Below the pieces are notes generated by a model. The model searched no databases. It had not been told where the DNA came from and saw only the letters and a program-made list of their open reading frames with translations. The translations under genes and the position numbers were made by a program. Positions 6,778 through 13,585 of a stretch of DNA of 16,394 nt are shown here, one piece after another (position 1 is the first letter of the stretch; each line of letters starts with the position of its first letter). Source of the stretch: Actinomycetes bacterium (GTDB taxonomy: Bacteria; Actinomycetota; Actinomycetes; Actinomycetales; Microbacteriaceae); contig JAEYZI010000103.1 in NCBI GenBank assembly GCA_023428065.1, forward strand, positions 1 to 16,394. The letters run 5' to 3'.

Positions 6778-8585
6778 CCGCGCACCTCCATCCCCGTCGT
6801 GTTCGACTGCACCACGAGGACGCCGCGCGGGGTCGGCAGCACGACACGCGTCACCCCGAGCGGGGCCTCGCCGAGGAGCACCTCGCCGACGGGCTCACCG
6901 TCGGCATCCCGCACCTCGAGGCCCCCCGCGGTCACGAGCACGAATCGCCCGTCGCCCACGAGCAGGTTCTCGCTCGCGGTGCTCGACCAGCGCTCCTCGC
7001 CCCCGTCGACCGACCATGCGGTCGTGCCGCTCTCGCCCTGCGCCACCACGAGCCCGCCCGTCACGAGGATGCCGCGCCCGAGGCCCGGCCGATCCGCGTC
7101 CCAGCGCACCTCGCCGGTCGCGGGGTCGAGCACCCACACGTCGGCGGAGACCCCCTGCACGGCGATGACGCCGTCGCCGCCGGCGGCGCGCTCCGCGCCG
7201 ACGAGTTCCACCGTCCACCGCGGCGCGCCGTCCGTGAGCGACCGCGCGATGACCGCACCGCCCCGGTCGACGACGACCGCGACGCCCCCCGCCACGGCGG
7301 GGGTCGACTCGACGTCGGTGCGCAGCGCCGCCGACCAGACGGTCTCGCCCGTCGCGAGGTCGATCCGGCGCACGGTTCCGTCGACGCTCACGGCGACGAT
7401 GTCGTCGTCGGGCGCGGCGGCCGGCGGGGCGAGCACGACGTCCGGGAACGACACCGACCACAGACGCGCGCCCCGATCGTCGTAGGCGATGAGGCGTCGC
7501 TCGGCGGTCGACACGAGCGTGACGTCGCCGATCGCCGCGAGCGTGATGAGGTCACCGCCGGGGGAGGCGAGCCAGCCGCGCGTCGCGACGCCGCCCTCGA
7601 CCGTGTAGGAGACGAGCCGGCTGCCGGCCGCCGCGACGAGCGTGGCGTCCTCCAGGGTCGCCGCGAGGCCGTCGAAGGGGGTGCCCTGCGGCGAATCGCC
7701 GAACCCCGGATCGGCGATCACGAACGCGAGGTCGCGTGCGCGCCAGCGCTCCGCATCCGCCCAGTCGCTCGCGGAGGGCCGGGTGACGAGGTCGGAGCGG
7801 CCGAAGCCCCCCGTCTCCGGCAGCTCGACGCTCGCGTAAGTGACCTCCTCGCCGTTCACGACGCCGACGTCGTGCACGATGCCGCGTCCGGGGCACCAGG
7901 TGGCGGTCTCCTCCACGACGAGCAGCTCCGAACGCGTGTCGGGATCGATGTAGCGGGTGTCGGTGACCGTCACGAGACAGCCGTCCTCGCCGGCCTCGAC
8001 CTCGCCCGACGTCGTGTACTCGAGCAGCCCCGCCGGCATCGCCGCCCCCGCGCCCGTCCAGGTCGCCCCCGGCGCGGCATCCGCCGGGAGCACGACGAGG
8101 GCGGGGGAGTACGAGAACCCCACGGGACCGCCGGTCGCGGCGAGCATCGAGATGCCCGCCGGGTCGAGCACGTAGAGGGTCGACACGGGCGAGTTGTCCG
8201 GCTCGTCGAGGTAGGTGACCGTCTCGCGCCAGAGGTCCATGCCGCGCAGGATCGCGTCGTCGTTCTCGGTGAAGATGCCGTAGGCGGCGTTCGCGGGCAG
8301 TTCGAGCAGCATCGCCGGGCCCGTGTCGCGCGCGTTCTCGTGGATCGCGCGAGCGCCGTCGGAGTCGGTCCACAGCGTCGCGCTGCCGTCGTGCGGCATG
8401 AACCGCGCCGCGGCGCCGCCGGTGACCGGGGCCGGCGAGAGGTCGGATGCCGCGAGCCCCGCGGTGCCGACGGCGACGACCCCGATGATGGTCACCCACA
8501 CGAGGGCACGGCGAAGCGGCGAGACGGGTCGCTGAACAGCGGGCTCCTCGCTCGGTTCCGCGGCGACGGTGGTGGTGTCGGACAT
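6774..8585 (-). CDS. Membrane-anchored PQQ-like beta-propeller protein
   Basis: A 603-residue single-pass protein. Residues 1-26 are polar and probably cytoplasmic, 27-47 form a membrane anchor, and the rest is predicted to be outside the cell membrane. Residues 60-270 form an unrecognised domain holding the protein's only two cysteines, C203 and C231, a likely disulfide. Residues about 300-603 carry repeated blades of the PQQ/WD-like quinoprotein type, each ending in a pattern such as VRRIDLATGETVWSA (405-419), VWVLDPATGEVRWDA (483-497) and TTAWSVDGGEERWSS (521-535), giving about seven blades. Such propellers commonly serve as scaffolds (BamB-like) or bind ligands; no enzymatic residues are evident. 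The ATG has a GGAG site 4 nt upstream and a TAGCGT -10 box about 22 nt upstream. The stop overlaps the next gene by 4 nt. Confidence 0.88.
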   Translation of the reverse strand: MSDTTTVAAEPSEEPAVQRPVSPLRRALVWVTIIGVVAVGTAGLAASDLSPAPVTGGAAARFMPHDGSATLWTDSDGARAIHENARDTGPAMLLELPANAAYGIFTENDDAILRGMDLWRETVTYLDEPDNSPVSTLYVLDPAGISMLAATGGPVGFSYSPALVVLPADAAPGATWTGAGAAMPAGLLEYTTSGEVEAGEDGCLVTVTDTRYIDPDTRSELLVVEETATWCPGRGIVHDVGVVNGEEVTYASVELPETGGFGRSDLVTRPSASDWADAERWRARDLAFVIADPGFGDSPQGTPFDGLAATLEDATLVAAAGSRLVSYTVEGGVATRGWLASPGGDLITLAAIGDVTLVSTAERRLIAYDDRGARLWSVSFPDVVLAPPAAAPDDDIVAVSVDGTVRRIDLATGETVWSAALRTDVESTPAVAGGVAVVVDRGGAVIARSLTDGAPRWTVELVGAERAAGGDGVIAVQGVSADVWVLDPATGEVRWDADRPGLGRGILVTGGLVVAQGESGTTAWSVDGGEERWSSTASENLLVGDGRFVLVTAGGLEVRDADGEPVGEVLLGEAPLGVTRVVLPTPRGVLVVQSNTTGMEVRG

Positions 8586-8606
8586 CGGGCTCCAGGTGCT
8601 GCGACG

Positions 8607-8612
8607 ACGCTA
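8607..8612 (-). promoter_or_regulatory. -10 box for the propeller/polytopic operon
   Basis: TAGCGT on the minus strand lies 21 nt before the ATG at 8585, giving a short leader that includes the GGAG ribosome binding site at 8590-8593. A weak -35-like CTGAAC lies 17 nt upstream and overlaps the end of the preceding gene. Confidence 0.5.
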
Positions 8613-8631
8613 CCGCATGCCCGAGCGGAGT

Positions 8632-10920
8632 TCAGTGACGACGCTGCCGCATCCGGGATGCCGTCGCCGCGAGCAGTCCCAGCGCGAGCGCCGCGAAGCC
8701 GGCGAGCGCCGCGAGCTCGACCCGTCCGGCACCCGAGGAGGCCAGCGAGCCGGAGGCGCCCGGTTCGCCGGGGCCGTCGGGCGGCGGCGGCGCGGGCGGC
8801 GTCAGGGTGTTGTCGACCACGACCTCGAGGTTCGAGCCGCGGGGAACGTCGAACGGCGCGTCGTAGCTCTCGAGCGTGACCGGCTCCGCCCCCTCGAAGG
8901 TCACGGTCGTCGTCGTCTCCACGTCGATGCCGTCGGCCGCACCGCTCACCAGCTCGTCGACGTTGCATCGGCTGGCGTGCATGATCGAGAGTTCGGGCGA
9001 GGCGCCCTGTGCCGATCCCGGCGGTACGGTGAAGGAGTAGTCGTCGCCCTCTTCCGGCCACTCGGTCTCGACACATGTGATCTGAAGCACGGCGTCGGCG
9101 GGGCGAAGAACGCCGTCAGAGCTGGTGTTCTTGACGAGGGTGAGGATCGTGCCCGGCACCCACTCGTTCGTGAAGGCGCAGACGGCCTCGGGGTCACCGG
9201 TGTTCAGTTCGATCTCGACGGCTGCGCCGCGTCGATCGACCGCGACCTCGTTGCCCCCGCAGTCGACATCGAGCACGTGCCAGTGGCCAGCGGCGGACCA
9301 AGGCGGGAGGAGTTCCTGGACGAGGAAGCGCGAGGGCGGGTCGACGACGATGCCTGTCGCGGGATCGCCCACGGGCGTCGCCGTGACCGGCACCCCCTCC
9401 GCGGTCGTGGTCGCGGTCGCGTTGTACGCCTGTTCGGTGACCACGTTGCCGGACTCGTCGAGCTCGCTGATCGCGTACGGGAACGTGCCGACGTCCCCGA
9501 CCGTGGTCTTGCTGATCGTGATCGATCCCGCTGGGGTGAACTCGTTGATCCAGAGGCACTCGGCAGCACCTCCCTCCGGCAACTCGACATCGATCCGACG
9601 CCATTGCCCGTCGACGACGACGGTGCCGATGAGTTCGGTGTCACCGCACTGGGCCGAAACGAGCTCCCACGTGCCGGCCGCGGTCGGTGCGGGAAGCTGC
9701 TCGCTGATCGTGTAGGTACCGGCGACGAGGGTCTCGTCGGCCGCGACGAGCGTCGGCACCCCCTCCTCCGTGGTGACCGCCGTCGGATCGTCGAAGAACC
9801 CGTCGGGCCCCACCACCGTCACCGGGAACTCGCCCACCCCGCCGAAGGTCTCCTTGTAGAGGATGCCGTTGCCGAGTGGCACGCGCTGGTTCGTGTAGGT
9901 GCACACGACGTCCGAGCCGGAGGCGAGGCGGATGCTCGTCACCCCGTCGGTCGTGGTGATGGTGCTGCCGTCCGCGTCGCACACGGGCGGCCCGGGATCC
10001 GACCAACCCGATGGGACGCGCTCGGAGAGCGTCCATGGGGGATCGTTCGGGCCGACCGCGCCGCGCACGAAGGTCTCCGAGCCGGGTGAGCCGACGTTGG
10101 CGACCAAGGTGAAATCGTTTACTCCGTCGCCGTCCTCATCGGCGTAGGAGAGGTTGCCGACGAACGTGAAGCTAGCCGGACCCGCCGTGCCGGACGCGAG
10201 CTCCTTACGGATGGTGATCGTGCCTGGATCCGGCGGGGGCTGCACCGCGTAGTAGTAGCAGAACACGTGGGTCTGCTCCTGCGGGAACGTGACGTACTCG
10301 ACGTTGTCGCCGTTGACCGCATCCTCCGCGCACCGCAAAGCGGCGAAGCCGTAGGTGGTCTGCTGGCCGTTGAGCGGGGCGGTCGGCGTGCCGCCTTGCA
10401 CCCAGAGCTTCCCGCCGCGGCGTGCGTAGCTCGCCTGCTCGTCGCTCAGCTGGATCGTCACCGCCCCTTCGATGTCGGACCCGGTCGGGGCCCCCTCGGT
10501 GTCGAGGAGAGGCGTCGAGGCCTGCGTCACAATGTCGGTCGAGTATGGGTTCGTCACGGTACTCAGATCGAGGGTCGAGGGGGACTTCGCGGCGTTTCCC
10601 GTACCCATCGTCAACCGCCACCCCGTGAGCGGAGCGCAGGCTGGCGAGCCCGACTGTTCGTCGGTCGGGGTGACGATGCCGGTCGGCGGGTAGGAGGTGT
10701 CCGGCCCGAGGTCACGGAGCGACTCCATGAGGTTGTTGCGCGCCTTGTTCGCCATGATGTCGGTGTACTCGCCGCAGACGCGGGCGGCGAAGGTGATGAA
10801 GAGGGCGTCACGACCGCGGACGGGCTCGATCTCGTCACCGAGCGCGGAGGTGGCGGGAACGGCCACGATCCCGACGAGCAGGATGGCTGCGACAGCGGTG
10901 CGGGCACCTCGACGGAACAT
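8632..10920 (-). CDS. Secreted multi-module surface protein with CnaB/DUF5979-like repeats
   Basis: A 762-residue exported protein. A signal peptide spans about 1-28 (cleavage near SALG/DE). Residues 30-230 form an N-terminal domain recurrent, from memory, in large actinobacterial surface proteins, with RNNLMESLRDLGPDT, LWVQGG and VNGDNVEY. Four tandem modules follow at about 233-345, 351-460, 465-586 and 591-705. Each begins near a Lys (K239, K356, K471, K597), the first three contain a Glu before a Pro-rich turn (E300, E407, E536), and each ends near an Asn (N344, N459, N585, N704), usually next to Cys in CTYTN/CAFTN. This fits prealbumin/CnaB folds, which can form Lys-Asn isopeptide bonds; the last resembles DUF5979. 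A Pro-rich linker, LASSG (726-730), a hydrophobic helix and a basic tail make a degenerate LAxTG-like sortase signal. AGGGAGG sits 4 nt before the ATG. Confidence 0.88.
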   Translation of the reverse strand: MFRRGARTAVAAILLVGIVAVPATSALGDEIEPVRGRDALFITFAARVCGEYTDIMANKARNNLMESLRDLGPDTSYPPTGIVTPTDEQSGSPACAPLTGWRLTMGTGNAAKSPSTLDLSTVTNPYSTDIVTQASTPLLDTEGAPTGSDIEGAVTIQLSDEQASYARRGGKLWVQGGTPTAPLNGQQTTYGFAALRCAEDAVNGDNVEYVTFPQEQTHVFCYYYAVQPPPDPGTITIRKELASGTAGPASFTFVGNLSYADEDGDGVNDFTLVANVGSPGSETFVRGAVGPNDPPWTLSERVPSGWSDPGPPVCDADGSTITTTDGVTSIRLASGSDVVCTYTNQRVPLGNGILYKETFGGVGEFPVTVVGPDGFFDDPTAVTTEEGVPTLVAADETLVAGTYTISEQLPAPTAAGTWELVSAQCGDTELIGTVVVDGQWRRIDVELPEGGAAECLWINEFTPAGSITISKTTVGDVGTFPYAISELDESGNVVTEQAYNATATTTAEGVPVTATPVGDPATGIVVDPPSRFLVQELLPPWSAAGHWHVLDVDCGGNEVAVDRRGAAVEIELNTGDPEAVCAFTNEWVPGTILTLVKNTSSDGVLRPADAVLQITCVETEWPEEGDDYSFTVPPGSAQGASPELSIMHASRCNVDELVSGAADGIDVETTTTVTFEGAEPVTLESYDAPFDVPRGSNLEVVVDNTLTPPAPPPPDGPGEPGASGSLASSGAGRVELAALAGFAALALGLLAATASRMRQRRH

Positions 10921-10945
10921 GCGGCCTCCCTGGACAGGTTCGTCT

Positions 10946-10951
10946 ACCCTA
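10946..10951 (-). promoter_or_regulatory. -10 box for the multi-module surface protein gene
   Basis: TAGGGT on the minus strand is 25 nt before the ATG at 10920. The implied leader is about 19 nt and carries the strong ribosome binding site AGGGAGG (10925-10931). No -35 consensus is clear. Confidence 0.5.
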
Positions 10952-10991
10952 GAACGGGTGGCGCGCGAGGGGAAGCCCGAGTGTCGCTGAA

Positions 10992-11012
10992 GATCCGAGA
11001 CTCGCTCGGATC
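10992..11012 (-). terminator. Hairpin terminator after the Cys-rich membrane protein gene
   Basis: A perfect 8 bp inverted repeat, GATCCGAG/CTCGGATC, with a 5 nt loop begins 8 nt beyond the stop codon at 11021. It lies between that gene and the promoter of the next. Only TT follows the stem, so it would be a T-poor terminator. Confidence 0.5.
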
Positions 11013-11020
11013 AGCCGGGC

Positions 11021-11626
11021 TCAGTAGAGCAGGAACGCCACGTCGCCCGTCGACTTCACGTCGCCGAGCGAGACCGAGAGGCGGTAGGTGGCGCCGCCGC
11101 CCGTCACCTGCGGTCGCTCCGCGTCGCACGTCGAGGCCGACGAGCGCGTGCGGTCCCATCCGAACGGCGTCGTCGTGAGCTCGACGCCCGGCTCGAGCAC
11201 CTGCTCGAGGGGCGCGGGGTCGCGCTGGCAGTCGCGCGAGTTCCAGATCGGGTCGGGGCCGCTCACGATCTCGTAGAGCTGCGCATCCGTCCCCACGCCG
11301 AAGGTGCACGCCACGGCGCTGGAGTTCTTGATCTTCATCGAGATCATCGGGGTCTCGCCCGCCGCGTAGCTCTCCTTGTCGGTCACCGGGGTGAGGGTGA
11401 TGACGGCGGGATCGCACGCGGCGCTCGGATCGGCGTCGGCGGGCGGCTCCTGGGTCGTGCTCGGCGCCGGGTCGGCCGCCGGGGACTTGCCCTCCCCGGA
11501 CGCGGAGCCCGGCCGCACGATGAGCAGCACGATGACGACGACGACGGCGAGCAAGCCGAGGCCCACGACGAGCCGGCGGCGGCGATACACCGACGCGGGC
11601 AGACGTCCGGGCTGCTGGCTCGACAT
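11021..11626 (-). CDS. Single-pass membrane protein with Cys-rich extracytoplasmic Ig-like domain
   Basis: A 201-residue protein of unknown function. Residues 15-18 are a positive RRRR stretch followed by a membrane helix (19-38), a Pro/Ala/Ser-rich linker (40-70) and a globular domain (71-201) outside the membrane. The domain has four cysteines (C71, C107, C133, C167), enough for two disulfides. Its order of motifs, SYAAGETPMISMKIKNSS (86-103), then IWNSRDC, LEPG and a terminal GGATYRLSVSLGDV (177-190), resembles BsuPI-like or related Ig-fold domains, but I infer this from pattern only. The start at 11626 is chosen over the in-frame ATG at 11677 because TACCCT lies exactly 6 nt before it and because the preceding 17 residues would add an unneeded Arg/Gly/Ala stretch. 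A hairpin follows its stop. Confidence 0.8.
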   Translation of the reverse strand: MSSQQPGRLPASVYRRRRLVVGLGLLAVVVVIVLLIVRPGSASGEGKSPAADPAPSTTQEPPADADPSAACDPAVITLTPVTDKESYAAGETPMISMKIKNSSAVACTFGVGTDAQLYEIVSGPDPIWNSRDCQRDPAPLEQVLEPGVELTTTPFGWDRTRSSASTCDAERPQVTGGGATYRLSVSLGDVKSTGDVAFLLY

Positions 11627-11632
11627 GCCGCC

Positions 11633-11638
11633 AGGGTA
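11633..11638 (-). promoter_or_regulatory. -10 box of leaderless promoter for the Cys-rich membrane protein
   Basis: TACCCT on the minus strand is followed by GGCGGC (6 nt) and ATG at 11626. It selects this start over the upstream in-frame ATG at 11677. Confidence 0.5.
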
Positions 11639-11703
11639 GGCCCGGGCGGCCCGGAAGCCGGGGCGCGCGCACGGCATGGCGTCGACTCCCGGCGGATTCG
11701 GAG

Positions 11704-12228
11704 CTACGGGGTCGGCAGTTCCTTGAGCATGCGGGTGTTGCCCAGGGTGTTCTGCTTCACGCGCGCGAGGTCGAGGAACTCGGCCACGCCGTCGTCAGGG
11801 GAGCGCACGAGCTCCGCGTACACCTCGGGGTCGACGATCTGCTCGCCGATGGGCGCGAAACCGTGCCCTCCGAAGAAGTCCGTCTCGAAGGTCAGGCAGA
11901 ACAGGCGCGTGAGACCGAGCTCGCGCGCATCGCCCTCGAGGTGCTCGAGGAGGGCGTGTCCGACGCCGTGGCGCTGCCAGTGGTCGGCGACCGCGATCGT
12001 GCGGATCTCGCCGAGGTCCTCCCAGATCACGTGCAGCGCCCCGCAGCCGATGAGCTCACCGCCCGGCGTCTCCGCCACGCGGAACTCCTGGATGTCCTCG
12101 AAGAGCGTCACGCGCTCCTTGCCGAGCAGGATGCGCCGCTCGACGTAGGGCTCGATGAGCGCGAGCATCCCGCGGACGTCGGCCGTGCGCGCCCGGCGCA
12201 CGACGAAGGGGGGTGCCGGCTCACTCAC
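11704..12228 (-). CDS. argA: Amino-acid N-acetyltransferase (ArgA-type GNAT)
   Basis: A 174-residue single-domain GNAT predicted to make N-acetylglutamate from glutamate and acetyl-CoA, the first step of arginine synthesis. It matches the short actinobacterial ArgA (the Rv2747 type of Mycobacterium) and has no amino-acid-kinase domain, unlike E. coli ArgA. Landmarks are VVRRARTADV (9-18), GCGALHV (61-67), DLGEIRTIAV (71-80), the acetyl-CoA loop QRHGVGHAL (85-93), LTFET (112-116), and the family-specific end FLDLARVKQNTLGNTRML (151-168). GTG is chosen as start because TAGGGT lies 6 nt upstream. It is not in an arginine gene cluster here: both neighbours are envelope proteins with their own promoters. 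The related glutamate/ornithine acetyltransferase role cannot be excluded but the similarity to ArgA is strong. Confidence 0.9.
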   Translation of the reverse strand: MSEPAPPFVVRRARTADVRGMLALIEPYVERRILLGKERVTLFEDIQEFRVAETPGGELIGCGALHVIWEDLGEIRTIAVADHWQRHGVGHALLEHLEGDARELGLTRLFCLTFETDFFGGHGFAPIGEQIVDPEVYAELVRSPDDGVAEFLDLARVKQNTLGNTRMLKELPTP

Positions 12229-12234
12229 CCCTTC

Positions 12235-12240
12235 ACCCTA
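12235..12240 (-). promoter_or_regulatory. -10 box of leaderless promoter for argA
   Basis: TAGGGT on the minus strand is followed by GAAGGG (6 nt) and GTG. GAAGGG is purine-rich but directly abuts the start codon, too close to work as a normal ribosome binding site. The box lies 18 bp after the stop of the upstream gene. Confidence 0.58.
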
Positions 12241-12258
12241 TCCGCGGGCGGATGCCCC

Positions 12259-13515
12259 TCAGCGGATGCGGGCGGGGCGCCGACGCCGTGCGAGCAGCAC
12301 GATGCCCGTGAGGATCGCGGCCGCCCCCCCGAGCGCGAGCGGCGCGCCATCCGCGGCCCCCGTCGCGGCGAGGCCGGGGTCCGCCGCGGCCGGCGACGGC
12401 GAGGGCGACGGGGAGGCCGCCGGCGCGGCGCGCAGCCACGTCAGCACGGCGCCCGAGTTCGCCCCCGACGCCGTGTAGGCGATCGAGTAGACCTGGCCGT
12501 TCGAGGTGAACTCGTCGCCGTCGGCGAGCGCGGTGCCCACGGGCGAGGAGAACTGCCCCGAGAAGCCGATGTCCGACCCGAGGATGCGCACGGTCTCGCC
12601 TGCCGTCGGGGTGCCCGCGAGTCGCACGTCGAGCCGGGTGCCGGTGACCGAGATCGCCTGATTGGCGCCCGCGACGTAGTCGGCGTCGTCGGCCGTCGCA
12701 TCCCAGTCCACCTGGTAGGTGCCGCCCGTCCACGCCGAGGTGCCCCACAGGCTCACGTTCCCGATGCCCGCGCCCGACGAGGGGCCCGGGCTCACGACGC
12801 CGGAGCCGGCGAGGTTGAGCTCGTGCACGACGGCTGCGCCGGACGCGGTGCCGCCCGTGAAGACGCCGCCCGTGACGGCGAAGTCCTTGCCGCCGAGGTT
12901 CGGGGTGCCGACGATCGCGACCTCGCCCGCCGTGACGTGCAGGCCGCGCGGCTGCCCGGCACACGTGCCCATGCCACCGCCGCCGCCGAGCAGGCGCAGC
13001 ACGCCCGCGCCCGACTTGACGATGCATCCGGTGCCGAGTGCGTCGAGGTTCCCGGCCGCCTCGATCGTCATCGAGCCCTCGATCGCGAGCGTGAGGGTGG
13101 CGGCGCCGTCGGTGTAGACCGCCGAGGGAAGCTGGAGCTCGGCCGCCGACGCGACCGACCACGTCTGCGCTCCGGATGCGGTCAGCTGCGGCTGGATGCG
13201 CGCGATGACGCTCGGCGCCACCTGCAGCCCGTCGGTGAGTGCGATGGCTCCCGTGTCGCTCATGATCGTGTGCGTCGCGGCGAAGGTGAAGCTCGCGAAG
13301 GAGAGGTTGCCGAGGTTGTAGGTGGAGAGCGGCCCGCCCGCGAAGGTGACGTCGTCGCCCGCTGCCGGCACGGCTCCCGACCAGGTCGCGGTCGACCACC
13401 AGGAGTTCCCCGAGGCGACCCAGGTCGTCGACGCGGCCACGGCGGGCTGGGTGGTCACGAGGGCGAGGGCGAGCCCGCCGCCGAGGGCGAGCATGAGGGA
13501 ACGACGGGGGCGCAT
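12259..13515 (-). CDS. Sortase-anchored surface protein with autotransporter-like beta-strand body
   Basis: A 418-residue exported protein. Residues 1-28 form a signal peptide (basic RPRR, hydrophobic core, cleavage near AVAA). The body (30-362) opens with a WSTATWSG...GDDVTF block typical of beta-solenoid proteins and continues with short Gly-rich strands; residues 265-350 (TYQVDWDATADDADYV, then LDVRLAG and GFSGQF) resemble the end of autotransporter passenger domains. C164 and C185 could form a disulfide. A Ser-Pro linker (366-376) leads to LAATG (382-386), a hydrophobic helix and a basic tail, a good match to the LAxTG signal used by class E sortases. No sortase gene is in the window. GGAG lies 5 nt before the ATG; the longer frame to 13926 would overlap the oxidoreductase gene and lose the signal peptide. 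Confidence 0.86.
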   Translation of the reverse strand: MRPRRSLMLALGGGLALALVTTQPAVAASTTWVASGNSWWSTATWSGAVPAAGDDVTFAGGPLSTYNLGNLSFASFTFAATHTIMSDTGAIALTDGLQVAPSVIARIQPQLTASGAQTWSVASAAELQLPSAVYTDGAATLTLAIEGSMTIEAAGNLDALGTGCIVKSGAGVLRLLGGGGGMGTCAGQPRGLHVTAGEVAIVGTPNLGGKDFAVTGGVFTGGTASGAAVVHELNLAGSGVVSPGPSSGAGIGNVSLWGTSAWTGGTYQVDWDATADDADYVAGANQAISVTGTRLDVRLAGTPTAGETVRILGSDIGFSGQFSSPVGTALADGDEFTSNGQVYSIAYTASGANSGAVLTWLRAAPAASPSPSPSPAAADPGLAATGAADGAPLALGGAAAILTGIVLLARRRRPARIR

Positions 13516-13530
13516 CGGGGCTCCGTTCCG

Positions 13531-13553
13531 GGTGCGACGGGGTGCGACGGGGT
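13531..13553 (-). repeat. Tandem decamer in the leader of the LAxTG protein gene
   Basis: GGTGCGACGG occurs twice in direct succession (13531-13540, 13541-13550) followed by a partial GGT. On the coding strand it lies between the proposed -10 box and the ribosome binding site, so it would be in the 5' untranslated region. It may be an operator, an RNA element or a chance duplication. Confidence 0.5.
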
Positions 13554-13585
13554 CCGCGAGTGGGGCGCGAACTCGGGTTTTGCTC

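Noticed and set aside
6406..8879. Very long plus-strand open frames (up to 720 codons) opposite the propeller and polytopic genes
   Set aside because: They are Arg/Pro/Ala/His-rich with no domain, no ribosome binding site, and arise because stop codons are rare in any frame of such GC-rich DNA. The minus-strand frames have clear membrane and propeller patterns.
8569..10089. Plus-strand open frame of 506 codons opposite the multi-module surface protein
   Set aside because: Composition is shadow-like (Arg, Asp, Gly, Val) and the opposite strand encodes a signal peptide, repeats and a cell-wall signal in order.
11650..11662. Short CCCGG/CCGGG hairpin after argA
   Set aside because: A 5 bp stem with a 3 nt loop in such GC-rich DNA is expected by chance and has no T-run.
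11627..11677. Upstream ATG for the Cys-rich membrane protein, adding 17 residues
   Set aside because: The TACCCT box lies inside this extension, exactly 6 nt before the chosen ATG, so the transcript would not contain the upstream start.
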